DNA of 23,157 bases from JANSXG01 sp965652425 (GCA_965652425.1 CBFGVX010000053.1:1-23157); one strand, 5' to 3'; positions 1-7,396 are shown, counted from the stretch's first letter. Numbers and translations: made by a program. The notes: generated from the letters alone by a model not told the origin.

Positions 1-704
1 GCTGCTCCGCCTGCAGCGCGAGCTACGAAGGACGGCTGGACCGGCCGAGCAAGGCGAACCGCGAAGGAGAACGGTCGACTTCCTACGGCTACGCCTGCGG
101 GGGCTACATCCGACATGGCAGATCGGTGTGCTCGCGGGGCATCGTGGACCGCGATGAGCTGGAGCGACTGATCATCGAGACCATCAGTACTGTCTATCAG
201 CCCCTGACTGGCAAGCAGGGACGAACCCGGCTGGTCGAGACGCTCAAGAAGGTAGTCGAGGTGGAGGACCAGCTTTCAATCGATGAGCGGACCTCGACCG
301 AATCGGCCATCGAGATCATCGACGACCGGATCCGAACCCTGATCGACAACATATCAAGCGTCAATCGATCGATGATCGATGCGCGGCTCAGCGAGATCGG
401 CGTCGAGCGGCGCACGCTGGAACTTCAGCTCGATCGGCTGCGGGCCATCGAAGCGAGCAAGGTGTCGATCGAGGAAGCCGTTGAGGACTGCCGAGCATTC
501 TTGGAAGGGTTGGAGACGATGCTCGACGCCGCTAACGACCCGGTCGAGCGGCAGGCCGCCGTGCGGAGATGTGTGGATAACCTCACTATCGATCGAGAAG
601 CCAACAGGGTGACCGTGCACGTGCGAACGGTGCCGAGCTGCGGCACCCTCCCCGAGCGTCTGCCGACGACGGCTGTCGAGCATGCGATTGCGATCGGACG
701 CTGA
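1..704 (+). CDS. Large serine recombinase, C-terminal part (5' truncated by window edge)
   Basis: The reading frame is open from base 3, so the gene begins to the left of the window. The first residues read CSAC, and about 30 residues later comes YACGGYIRHGRSVC. This is the four-cysteine recombinase zinc beta ribbon that large serine integrases carry after their catalytic and recombinase domains. The rest is about 150 residues of charged helix with a coiled-coil look (roughly bases 240-480), followed by a short C-terminal tail, as usual in this family. Such enzymes integrate and excise phages, transposons or genomic islands by serine-linked strand exchange between short att sites. The catalytic N-terminal domain with the nucleophilic serine is not visible here, so activity cannot be judged. 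The gene ends 189 bases before the 3' end of a tRNA-Glu, which suggests an element border. The domain assignment is fairly secure; the element is inferred. Confidence 0.85.
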   Translation, partial: CSACSASYEGRLDRPSKANREGERSTSYGYACGGYIRHGRSVCSRGIVDRDELERLIIETISTVYQPLTGKQGRTRLVETLKKVVEVEDQLSIDERTSTESAIEIIDDRIRTLIDNISSVNRSMIDARLSEIGVERRTLELQLDRLRAIEASKVSIEEAVEDCRAFLEGLETMLDAANDPVERQAAVRRCVDNLTIDREANRVTVHVRTVPSCGTLPERLPTTAVEHAIAIGR

Positions 705-892
705 CATGCCGCGAAGCGCTTCACTCTGAGCACGCTTGCAGTCGATCAAACGCCGACATCGAACAGAAACAACGGGGGCCCGTTATGCAAAACGACACGC
801 GGCCCGGACGAGCCGGGCCGCGTATGTCGTTGTTTGGCCGTGAGTTGCAACGAGTGGAACCCGATAGGTTTCGTCTCAATCTCAAAGCCGAA
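705..892. other. Intergenic stretch between recombinase and tRNA-Glu
   Basis: No convincing coding sequence lies here. The main structure is the long hairpin at 791-831, described separately. A 10-base perfect palindrome GAAGCGCTTC sits at 713-722 just after the recombinase stop; it may be a weak terminator or chance. If the recombinase belongs to an integrated element, an att junction could lie in this stretch, but its partner repeat was not found inside the window. Confidence 0.5.
791..831 (-). terminator. Strong hairpin, likely terminator of the tRNA-Glu transcript
   Basis: Two stacked perfect stems are visible: 791-797 pairs with 825-831 (AACGACA/TGTCGTT) and 799-807 pairs with 813-821 (GCGGCCCGG/CCGGGCCGC). 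The loop ACGAG spans 808-812, and a small asymmetric bulge separates the stems. Read on the minus strand the hairpin ends in TCGTTTTGC, giving a short run of four T, and it lies about 60 bases after the tRNA 3' end. On the plus strand it could also stop recombinase transcripts, although the T-rich tail there is poorer (TTGTTTGG). A bidirectional role is possible. Confidence 0.65.
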
Positions 893-967
893 TGACCCCA
901 CGGGGATTCGAACCCCGGTTACCAGGATGAGAACCTGGTGTCCTGGACCAGACTAGACGATGGGGCC
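893..967 (-). tRNA. tRNA-Glu (anticodon CTC)
   Basis: The complementary strand folds as a complete cloverleaf. The acceptor stem GGCCCCA (961-967) pairs with TGGGGTC (894-900) with one G-T wobble, and the discriminator A is at 893. The T arm CGGGG/CCCCG encloses TTCGAAT. The anticodon stem CCAGG/CCTGG (934-938 and 922-926) encloses the loop TTCTCAT, with anticodon CTC at 929-931. The D region and the GGACACC before the anticodon stem are typical of bacterial tRNA-Glu. The CCA tail is not encoded. This tRNA reads GAG, a codon heavily used in this GC-rich window. Confidence 0.97.
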
Positions 968-980
968 AGTCGGAGGAGCA

Positions 981-1008
981 ATGATAGCCCCGGTCGCGGC
1001 CCCGTCAA
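981..1008 (-). promoter_or_regulatory. Sigma-70-type promoter of the tRNA-Glu gene
   Basis: Read on the minus strand there is a -35 TTGACG (1003-1008) and a -10 TATCAT (981-986), each 5 of 6 to consensus, with a 16-base spacer. The expected start point, about 7 bases after the -10, falls near 974, only a few bases before the mature tRNA 5' end at 967. The position and quality make this the best-supported promoter in the window. It also argues against the neighbouring plus-strand ATPase gene beginning as far upstream as 938. Confidence 0.75.
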
Positions 1009-1126
1009 CTGCCGGCGGGTCCCGGGGGCAAGTGCAAGTCGCGGCTTCATTCTGCGGATGTTGTGCCTACTGTCTTGGCAGCCGCGTGGGCCTGTTTTCG
1101 CTTTCCTCTTCGACGAACAGGGTTGT

Positions 1127-2755
1127 ATGACCAGTTCCGCTTCCGCAGATTCGATCGGCACTCTTGGCGACGGGATCGTCAGCACGGGGGTCTTTGTGAT
1201 GCCGACGGAGGGCTGCCCGGCGACCGCCGGCGAACTCCGGGCGGCGGGGTATCGGTACCGCTCGGTCAAGGCCGAGCTTCGTGAGAACGCCCTTCGGAAG
1301 CTGGGCGAACTGGGCGATGCCGGGGTGAGTTCGCTCTTCCCCGGCGTGGTCGGCTACGAGGACACGGTCGTGCCTCAACTAGTCCACGCGATCCTGTCGG
1401 GCCACGACACGCTGCTGCTCGGCCTGCGCGGGCAGGCCAAGACCCGGATGCTGCGCGCCATGGTGGCGCTGCTGGACGAGTGGATCCCGGTGATCGCGCC
1501 GGCCTGCCTCGCCCGCTTCGGCGGCACCGACCTGCCCGATGACCCGCTCTCGCCGGTGACCAGCGCGGGCAAGCGGGCGGTCAGCGAACTCGGCGACGAG
1601 GTGCCGATCGCGTGGCTGCACCGCTCGGACCGCTACCACGAAAAACTCGCGACGCCGGATGTGACGATCGCGGACCTGATCGGCGAGATCGACCTGATCC
1701 GGCACGCCGAGGGTCGGTACCTGTCGGACGAGGCGACGATGCACTTCGGTCTTGTGCCGCGTTCGAACCGCGGGCTGTTCGTGATGAACGAGCTGCCCGA
1801 CCTTGCACCGCGCATCCAAGTCGGCCTGTTCAATGTGCTCGAAGAGCGCGATGTGCAGATCCGGGGCTACCCGGTGCGCCTGGAACTGGACCTCGCGCTG
1901 ATGTTCAGCGCGAACCCGGAGGACTACACCAACCGCGGCCGGATCGTCACGCCGCTGAAGGACCGGATCGGCTCGGTGGTGCGCACGCACTACCCCAGCG
2001 ACCTCGAGGAGGCGATGCGGATCACGCGCGAGAACGCGTATGTCGAGCGGAAGGCCGTTGAGCCCCGCGCGGCCGTGCGCCGGGCGGCGTCACGCCCCGA
2101 ACTCCACGCGAGCGCGATCCGTTTCGAGAAGCCGGTCGAGGCGCCGGAGGTGACCGTGCCCCGCGTGATGCACGAGATCCTCGAGACCTGCATCGGCATG
2201 GCCCGGTCGAGTTCTCACATCAACCAGGCGTCGGGCGTGTCGGTCCGGGCATCGATTGCGGCACTGGAGACCATGGTCTCGGCGGCGGAGATGCGAGCCC
2301 TGCGCAGCGGCGACTCGCGCACACTCGTCCGACCCAGCGATACCTCGCACATCCACGCCGCGTTCCGGGGCAAGGTGGAACTGATGCTCGCCGAGGATTC
2401 CTCGGACGGCGCTTCGACCGAGGACCGGCTGATCGACGCGATCTTCGGCGAAGCGCTGAAGCAGGTGGTCGGGCGGCAGATCGACATCGAGGATGTCGAA
2501 GAGATCGCCGCGGGCTTCTCCGGCGGGCTTCGCCTGGAGTTCAGCGACACGAACAGCACCGGCGAAACCCTGGCATCGCTCCGATGCGTGGACGGCCTGC
2601 GCGAGGCGGCGGACCGGCTGGCCCGGAGCGTCGGGCTGGACCCGGCCGACGACCACGCCGCGGTGTGCGCGGGCGAGCTGGTGCTCGAGTTCCTGTATGT
2701 GAACAACCGGCTGTCGAAGATGTCGACGCGCGGCGGGTCAGCGTACAAGCGATAG
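1127..2755 (+). CDS. AAA+ ATPase, magnesium-chelatase subunit I / MoxR-like
   Basis: A 542-residue cytoplasmic ATPase. A Walker A-type loop GLRGQAKT lies at residues 99-106, with Ala before the Lys instead of the usual Gly. A Walker B-like strand GLFVMNELPDL is near 217-225, with Asn-Glu in place of Asp-Glu. The stretch NRGRIVTPLKDR near 269 holds the sensor/arginine region. The strand-loop ADLIGEIDLI and the phrase LFNVLEERDVQIRG are typical of chelatase and MoxR ATPases. Such proteins usually work with a von Willebrand A protein as a metal-inserting or remodelling pair, but no such gene is in the window, so the substrate is unknown. The open frame extends up to 938 but would overlap the tRNA and its promoter. 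ATG 1127 is chosen; GTG 1196 or ATG 1199 just before MPTEGCPAT is a good alternative with a GGGGG upstream. The 3' end overlaps the convergent gene by 18 bases. Confidence 0.85.
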   Translation: MTSSASADSIGTLGDGIVSTGVFVMPTEGCPATAGELRAAGYRYRSVKAELRENALRKLGELGDAGVSSLFPGVVGYEDTVVPQLVHAILSGHDTLLLGLRGQAKTRMLRAMVALLDEWIPVIAPACLARFGGTDLPDDPLSPVTSAGKRAVSELGDEVPIAWLHRSDRYHEKLATPDVTIADLIGEIDLIRHAEGRYLSDEATMHFGLVPRSNRGLFVMNELPDLAPRIQVGLFNVLEERDVQIRGYPVRLELDLALMFSANPEDYTNRGRIVTPLKDRIGSVVRTHYPSDLEEAMRITRENAYVERKAVEPRAAVRRAASRPELHASAIRFEKPVEAPEVTVPRVMHEILETCIGMARSSSHINQASGVSVRASIAALETMVSAAEMRALRSGDSRTLVRPSDTSHIHAAFRGKVELMLAEDSSDGASTEDRLIDAIFGEALKQVVGRQIDIEDVEEIAAGFSGGLRLEFSDTNSTGETLASLRCVDGLREAADRLARSVGLDPADDHAAVCAGELVLEFLYVNNRLSKMSTRGGSAYKR

Positions 2756-3037
2756 CGGCGAGTGCGTCCTGATGTCCATCCGCGCGGGCACATCGTCACC
2801 ACCGGCGGGCGATGGCGGGTTGGACCGGAAGTAAGCCACGATTGCCAGGGCCAGCAGAACGAGCAGCAGTGCAATAAGCACGCCGCGGCTGAGCATGCGC
2901 TGATACTTCGCCTCGGCGCCGACGGCGTTCATGAACGCCGGGCCGGGGTCCGGGAGGGCCTTGGAGGCCGAGTGCAGCTCAGCGCGTCCCCATGCATCGA
3001 GGTGGCGTTCGAGGAGTGCGGTGGTGGGATCGGTCAT
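2738..3037 (-). CDS. Small single-pass membrane protein coupled to ECF sigma factor (possible anti-sigma)
   Basis: A 99-residue protein with a soluble N-terminal half, one clear hydrophobic segment at about residues 52-70 (GVLIALLLVLLALAIVAYF), and a short polar tail rich in Pro and Gly. Its ATG overlaps the stop of the sigma factor gene as ATGA, so the two are almost surely co-translated. That position is where anti-sigma factors of ECF sigmas normally sit, with the N-terminal part in the cytoplasm to hold the sigma factor. However, the N-terminal 50 residues show no HxxxCxxC zinc anti-sigma motif and the outer domain is tiny, so the role is inferred from context only. The last 18 bases overlap the end of the convergent ATPase gene. 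No sequence family was recognised. Confidence 0.75.
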   Translation of the reverse strand: MTDPTTALLERHLDAWGRAELHSASKALPDPGPAFMNAVGAEAKYQRMLSRGVLIALLLVLLALAIVAYFRSNPPSPAGGDDVPARMDIRTHSPLSLVR

Positions 3038-3597
3038 CGGTTGGGGCCTCCGTCGTGCGGGGCTTGGGCTGGAACCGGCTCGCGCGTGGCGAGGGCGGAA
3101 CGGAGTTTCTGAAGGGCGTCCCGGTATCGGGATGCCGCGGTGTTGCGGTTCTGTTGCGTGACTTCGGCGATCTGGTCAAAGGTCAGGCCCGAGGCGTGCT
3201 TGAGCACGACGATCTCGCGCAGGTGATCCGGCAGGGCATCCACGGCGGACTGGATCGAGCTCAGATCGAACCGGTCGCGATCCGGATCGTCCGGAGGCAG
3301 GGTGGCTTCGGCCTTCGTCCTCGCGCGCTGCGCGGCTCGTTTGTCGCTTCGGAGTTTCATGAGGCACTCGTTTCGCACAATGGTGGCCATCCATGCGTGG
3401 GGGTGCTCGACCGCGCGGATTTCGGACTTCCGCCGCGTCATGAGCTTGCAGAACGCGGCTTGCAGGGCGTCTTCCGCGCCGGTCTCGTCGCGCAGGATGC
3501 TGCGGGCGAGCACGAGCAGAGCGGGCCCGAGGCGGGCGTACAGCGAGCGGGCCGCCCGGTCATCGCCCGAGCGGCACGCTCTGAGGAGTTGACGCAA
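3034..3597 (-). CDS. ECF-type RNA polymerase sigma factor
   Basis: A 187-residue sigma-70 family protein of the extracytoplasmic function group. Region 2 covers about residues 14-85 and includes ARSILRDETGAEDALQAAFCKLM and the promoter-melting segment HPHAWMATIVRNECLMKLR. A charged linker follows. Region 4 spans about 115-168 with the helix-turn-helix LPDHLREIVVLKHASGLTFDQIAEVTQQNRNTAAS, of which the LTFDQIAEV and NTAASRYRDAL parts are typical. It would direct polymerase to a stress- or envelope-related regulon. A TTG start at 3597 is used because GGAG sits 5 bases before it; a CTG at 3633 with GGAG 6 bases before it would add 12 residues. No ATG is available before a TGA stop. It follows the 352-residue exported protein gene by 54 bases and overlaps the membrane protein gene by ATGA. 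Confidence 0.93.
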   Translation of the reverse strand: MRQLLRACRSGDDRAARSLYARLGPALLVLARSILRDETGAEDALQAAFCKLMTRRKSEIRAVEHPHAWMATIVRNECLMKLRSDKRAAQRARTKAEATLPPDDPDRDRFDLSSIQSAVDALPDHLREIVVLKHASGLTFDQIAEVTQQNRNTAASRYRDALQKLRSALATREPVPAQAPHDGGPNR

Positions 3598-3651
3598 CTC
3601 CTCTCCACGGGTGTCGTCATCGGCGGTGCTCAGGCGGTGCTCCGTTGAAGG

Positions 3652-4710
3652 TCAGTTCTTGGCCCATTTCAGGCGGGCGGCGAGTTTGGCACGAACCTTC
3701 ATATCGCTCTGGTGGGTTCGGGTCAGGGCCGGGGCGAGGTACTGCGACAGCGTACCGAACGAGCCATCGACGATTTTCTCGTTGATCGCTTCCAGCGACT
3801 GCTCGGCTTCGGGCGTGTTCCACGCATCGGCCATCAGGTACAGGGCGGTGAAATACTGATCGAGCTGCGAGCGCAGGGAGCGTCGGAAGGCCTCGTGATC
3901 CGTGAGATCGCCGCTGTAGACGGTGCGGATCAGGTCCTGTGGATCGCTCTCATCAACCATGAGCATCGCAAAGTCGTCCGCGAAGGATTCGGGGGTCGAC
4001 CACTCGGCGTCGATTCGCTTGACCATCCAGCCACCGAAGATCCGGGCTTCGCCACGCACAGCCCGAACGCACCCGAAGGGGTCATCGCTCTGAAACCGGA
4101 GCAATGCCTCTTGGATAGTGCGCCTCTGCTCCGCGGTAAATGATTGCGCGTGCTCGGCGATCACTTCGTCCACGAGCCCGTAGCAGGCGATCGAAACCAA
4201 AGCGTTGATCAGGGTGGTGTCACCGGTCACATGATCAGAAAGACGCAGCGCGGCGGCGAGGCGTTCGGCTGCCGCGTCCATGTCGCCCTCGGCAATCAGA
4301 CGCTTGGCATCGAGGACGAGCAGCTGCGCGGTCTTGCGCATCATGCTGAGATGGGGAAGAAGCGCCTCGATGCCTTTGTCATAATCAACGCCGAAGTCAC
4401 ATTCGGGGAACTCCGTGGCCTCGACAAGCCCTTCGATGAACCCCTCCAATCGATCGAGCAGCTCGGCGCTGGTCACCGGCGGCTGCCCCTCATCCGCATG
4501 GTTGAAATCAGGGTCGTACGGCCCGTTGTTCACGGTGATCAGGTGCATCTCATCACGGTCGATCATCGACCAGACGCGCCAATACCGCAGCGCGGCGTTC
4601 TCCTCGGCGGGAACCGCGATGGCGATCGGCGAGAGGCAGCCGATCGCCATCGCAAGAGTGAGGGCAAAGAGCGGGAAACTGGTGTGAAATGCGGTTTTGA
4701 TTGATGCCAT
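3652..4710 (-). CDS. Exported protein of unknown function
   Basis: A 352-residue protein. The N-terminus has Lys followed by a hydrophobic core (about residues 11-33, SFPLFALTLAMAIGCLSPIAIA) and then VPAEENA, fitting a Sec signal peptide cleaved near residue 33-36. A Cys inside the core (AIGC) makes a lipoprotein conceivable but the lipobox is poor. The mature part is mostly alpha-helical and acidic with no domain I recognise; it reads like a helical-repeat or TPR-like secreted planctomycete protein (for example LLVLDAKRLIAEGDMDAAAERLAAALRLS). ATG 4710 is chosen because AGGAG lies at 4720-4724, 9 bases before it. The open frame reaches 4929 but that part overlaps recJ and lacks a signal start. 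It lies between recJ and the sigma factor on the same strand, so it may share their transcript. Confidence 0.75.
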   Translation of the reverse strand: MASIKTAFHTSFPLFALTLAMAIGCLSPIAIAVPAEENAALRYWRVWSMIDRDEMHLITVNNGPYDPDFNHADEGQPPVTSAELLDRLEGFIEGLVEATEFPECDFGVDYDKGIEALLPHLSMMRKTAQLLVLDAKRLIAEGDMDAAAERLAAALRLSDHVTGDTTLINALVSIACYGLVDEVIAEHAQSFTAEQRRTIQEALLRFQSDDPFGCVRAVRGEARIFGGWMVKRIDAEWSTPESFADDFAMLMVDESDPQDLIRTVYSGDLTDHEAFRRSLRSQLDQYFTALYLMADAWNTPEAEQSLEAINEKIVDGSFGTLSQYLAPALTRTHQSDMKVRAKLAARLKWAKN

Positions 4711-4757
4711 CGCGGCGATCTCCTGCTTGCATACGGGTCCCGTGGCAGGAGTGTGAT

Positions 4758-4781
4758 GCCACACCAGCCAGCGTGTGTGGC
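4758..4781 (-). terminator. Hairpin between recJ and the exported protein gene (weak)
   Basis: GCCACAC (4758-4764) pairs with GTGTGGC (4775-4781) across a 10-base loop, 19 bases after the recJ stop. No T run follows on the minus strand, so it is at best a pause, attenuation or RNA-processing structure. It could partly separate recJ from the downstream genes. Confidence 0.3.
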
Positions 4782-4799
4782 AGAGAGGTACGAAAATCT

Positions 4800-6632
4800 T
4801 CAATCTAGCGGCCTCAGATCCTGAAGCTCCGGCTCGACCGAGACCCGCCCGTTCCAGCGGTTGATTTTCGGACTCACCACCAGATCGAATCGGCTGCCCC
4901 GCCGGATCCGGTCCTTGTGAGCAGCCCATGACCAGCCCACTACCCGGAGTTGCCGGGTGTTGGGTGACTTCGGACCGGCGGCGAAGAAGCTCAGGTGGCG
5001 CCCGTTCGCACCCATGACCCGGGGCTCGTCCGCGATCGTCGCCCCCCGGATCAGCAGCCGCGGCGAGGCATTGGCTCGTCCGAACGGGCCCAGCCCGAGC
5101 AGCCGCTCAACGGCACCGGGGGTGAGTTCGCTGAGCTGCGCTTCGCAGTCGATGGTCAATCCGGGCACCATCATCTCATCGGAGATCTGCTCGTCGGCGT
5201 GCGCGCATAGCGCTTCTCGGAACCGGTTCAGGTTCAGCCCGTTCAGTGAAAGACCCGCGGCCATGTCGTGCCCGCCGTAGGTGGTCAGCAGGTCGGCGCA
5301 GGCCGTCAGGCCGGCGTGGATGCTGTACCCGTCGATGGACCGCGCGGATCCCTTGCAGGTCACATTGCCGGTTTCGTCCTTTTCAAGTTGCATGAGGATC
5401 GCGGGGCGGTGGTACCGCTGAACGATCCGCGAGCAGACGATGCCAACCACCCCCGGATGCCAACTCTCGTGCGCGAGCACAATCGCCCGCCGCCCATCAT
5501 TGCCGGTCATGCCCGACTCTTCGGCCAGTTCGCAGGCCTGATCGAAGATCTTCCGCTCCGTGGCCTGCCGCTGCTTGTTCTGCTCGTTGAGCTGCTCGGC
5601 GATCTCCAACGCGCGGGACTCGCTCGCGACGGTCAGCATCTCCACGGCCTCGGCGGCGTGTCCCATCCGGCCGCAGGCGTTCAGCCGTGGCCCCAGAATG
5701 AAGCCCACCTTCTCGGCATCGATGGACTCATCGAGCAGTTCAGACGCGGCGAGCAACGCCCGCAGGCCGGTGAGCCGGGTCGAGCGGATATGCCGCAATC
5801 CGAACGAGGCGATGATTCGGTTCTCGTCGACGAGAGGGACGATGTCGGCGATGGTGCCGAGTGCGGCAAGGGCCAGCAGGTCCAGCAGGACCGCGCGGAC
5901 TTCCGGCTCGACCCGCTCGCCCCCCGAGGCCATGGTCGCGATGCGCCAGGCCAGCTTGAACGCTACGCCGGCACCGCACAGTTCCCCGAACGGGTAGGGG
6001 GTGTCGCCGCCGACGCGGATCCGGGGGTGGACCACGGCGTACGCGGGGGGCAGTTCGCTGTCTGAGCCGGATTCCTCGCCGGCGATGTTGTGGTGATCGG
6101 TAATGATCAGATCAACGCCGAGTTCCCGGGCGGCCTTGGCGGGACCGAACGCCGTGATGCCGCAGTCAACACTCACGATCAGCCCCGCCCCCTCATCGTG
6201 CAGGCGCCGGATCGCAGCGGTGTTGAGGCCGTAGCCCTCGTCGAGTCGGTGGGGGATGTACGGCCTGATACTGGCCTTGGGTTCGATCGCGCGGATCGCG
6301 TGGAACAGGATGCTCGTTGCGCTGATGCCATCGACATCGTAATCACCGTAGATCGCGATCTGCTGACCGGAGCGAACGGCTTCGAGGATCCGGGCCGCCG
6401 CCTTGTCGAGCCCCGGCATGAGCGACGGGTCGTGGAGGGCGGTCAGAGCGGGGCTGGCGTAGGCCAGCGCCTGGTCCGGCTGGACGAATCCGCGAGCGGC
6501 GAGGAACCGTGCCACGAGAGGGTCGGCCTGGACCGCTGCGCTGAGAAGAGCGATGCTGGACGGATCGGCATCCGGTGCGCGCATCGACCACCGCCTCGTG
6601 AGTCCATCGATCGGCTGGCTTGCGGTGGGCAT
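4800..6632 (-). CDS. recJ: Single-stranded-DNA-specific exonuclease RecJ
   Basis: A 610-residue DHH-family exonuclease that degrades single-stranded DNA 5' to 3' in recombination and mismatch repair. Metal-binding motif I is GDYDVDGISAT at residues 96-106. The signature DHH is at 179-181 in LIITDHHN. SVDCGITAFGP lies between them, and GPRLNACGRMG follows near residue 313. The DHHA1 motif GGHDMAAGLSL is near residue 451, followed by the OB-fold C-terminal domain, in which the fragments RLLGLGPFGRANASP and RVVGW can be seen. All catalytic aspartates and histidines appear intact, and the length is normal for RecJ. ATG 6632 is preferred to the TTG two codons upstream. It is divergent from adk across a 143-base promoter region. 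Confidence 0.96.
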   Translation of the reverse strand: MPTASQPIDGLTRRWSMRAPDADPSSIALLSAAVQADPLVARFLAARGFVQPDQALAYASPALTALHDPSLMPGLDKAAARILEAVRSGQQIAIYGDYDVDGISATSILFHAIRAIEPKASIRPYIPHRLDEGYGLNTAAIRRLHDEGAGLIVSVDCGITAFGPAKAARELGVDLIITDHHNIAGEESGSDSELPPAYAVVHPRIRVGGDTPYPFGELCGAGVAFKLAWRIATMASGGERVEPEVRAVLLDLLALAALGTIADIVPLVDENRIIASFGLRHIRSTRLTGLRALLAASELLDESIDAEKVGFILGPRLNACGRMGHAAEAVEMLTVASESRALEIAEQLNEQNKQRQATERKIFDQACELAEESGMTGNDGRRAIVLAHESWHPGVVGIVCSRIVQRYHRPAILMQLEKDETGNVTCKGSARSIDGYSIHAGLTACADLLTTYGGHDMAAGLSLNGLNLNRFREALCAHADEQISDEMMVPGLTIDCEAQLSELTPGAVERLLGLGPFGRANASPRLLIRGATIADEPRVMGANGRHLSFFAAGPKSPNTRQLRVVGWSWAAHKDRIRRGSRFDLVVSPKINRWNGRVSVEPELQDLRPLD

Positions 6633-6661
6633 GGTCAAGAGTGTCCGGCGAGCGGCGGCGG

Positions 6662-6689
6662 ATGACGCGTACGGTGAAGGTACTGTAAT
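6662..6689 (+). promoter_or_regulatory. Possible sigma-70-type promoter of adk
   Basis: ATGACG (6662-6667, 4 of 6 to the -35 consensus) is followed by a 16-base spacer and TGTAAT (6684-6689, 5 of 6 to the -10 consensus). The start point would fall near 6696, leaving a leader of about 80 bases. The 16-base spacing is the same as in the better tRNA-Glu promoter. The assignment is by eye only. Confidence 0.35.
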
Positions 6690-6764
6690 CTTCCCGCGTT
6701 GAGGGGCAGGAATCCGTACCCCGCCGTCAACCCCACTGAGGGATGCCGAACCGGTATCCGTGCT

Positions 6765-6770
6765 GGAGAG
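6765..6770 (+). promoter_or_regulatory. Ribosome binding site deciding the adk start
   Basis: GGAGAG lies 5 bases before GTG 6776. The upstream in-frame ATG at 6743 has no comparable site, and the extra 11 residues it would add (PNRYPCWRAAV type) do not belong to adenylate kinases. Confidence 0.7.
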
Positions 6771-6775
6771 CCGCT

Positions 6776-7396
6776 GTGTCCGATGTCCGTTTCAAGTCAG
6801 TCCTGTTCTTTGGAGCCCCCGGCACGGGCAAAGGCACCCAAGGCGCAATCCTCGGACAGGTTCCGGGGTTTTTCCACCTGTCTACAGGGGATATGTTCCG
6901 AGGCCTGGACAAGGAGTCCGTTCTCGGCAAGGAATTCCTGAAGTACTCCACGCAGGGACTGCTCGTTCCCGACGAGTTCACGGTTCGGCTCTGGCAGCAG
7001 CACATGCAGGAACTGGTCGAGAGCGGCCGGTTCGACCCGACGATTCACCTGCTGATCCTCGACGGGATCCCCCGCACGGTTCAGCAGGCGGGCATGATGG
7101 ACCCGCTCGTCGAGGTGCTGAAAGTCGTTCACCTGTCCTGCACCGACGACGAGCAGATGGTCGAGCGACTGATCAAGCGTGCCAAAAGCTCCGGGCGGCC
7201 GGACGATGCCAAGGAGGAAGTCGTGCGCCGTCGGCTGGAGGTGTACCGCCAGGAAACCAAGCCCGTGCTCGAGCATTACAGCTCGTCGCTCATCGCCGAA
7301 GTCAACGCGATCGGCAGCCCGGCCCAGGTGCTGCATCAGGTGCTCGGCGTGGTTGCCCCCATACAGGCCCACCATTTCGAGAACGCACTCGCCTGA
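6776..7396 (+). CDS. adk: Adenylate kinase (short-LID form)
   Basis: A 206-residue cytosolic nucleoside monophosphate kinase that converts ATP and AMP to two ADP. The P-loop GAPGTGKGT is at residues 13-21. The AMP-binding helix follows as HLSTGDMFR, and the conserved DGIPRT (DGFPRT in most enzymes) lies near residue 100 with its arginine. The LID is short: RAKSSGRPDDAKEEVVRRRLEVY contains no zinc-binding cysteines, so this is a short-form enzyme. The arginines RPDD and RRRLEVY correspond to catalytic LID arginines. GTG 6776 is chosen because of the strong Shine-Dalgarno sequence. In many bacteria adk is in the ribosomal protein operon with secY and infA; here it stands alone, divergent from recJ. 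UMP/CMP kinase activity is a less likely alternative. Confidence 0.9.
   Translation: MSDVRFKSVLFFGAPGTGKGTQGAILGQVPGFFHLSTGDMFRGLDKESVLGKEFLKYSTQGLLVPDEFTVRLWQQHMQELVESGRFDPTIHLLILDGIPRTVQQAGMMDPLVEVLKVVHLSCTDDEQMVERLIKRAKSSGRPDDAKEEVVRRRLEVYRQETKPVLEHYSSSLIAEVNAIGSPAQVLHQVLGVVAPIQAHHFENALA

Noticed and set aside
713..722. GAAGCGCTTC palindrome as an att core
   Set aside because: A 10-base palindrome is common by chance in this base composition and there is no repeat partner in the window.
938..1126. Extended N-terminus for the AAA+ ATPase from 938
   Set aside because: It would overlap the tRNA-Glu and its promoter, and the encoded residues show no match to the ATPase family; ATG 1127 or 1199 is better.
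4711..4929. Extended N-terminus of the exported protein up to 4929
   Set aside because: It runs into recJ coding sequence and would bury the signal peptide; AGGAG before ATG 4710 decides the start.
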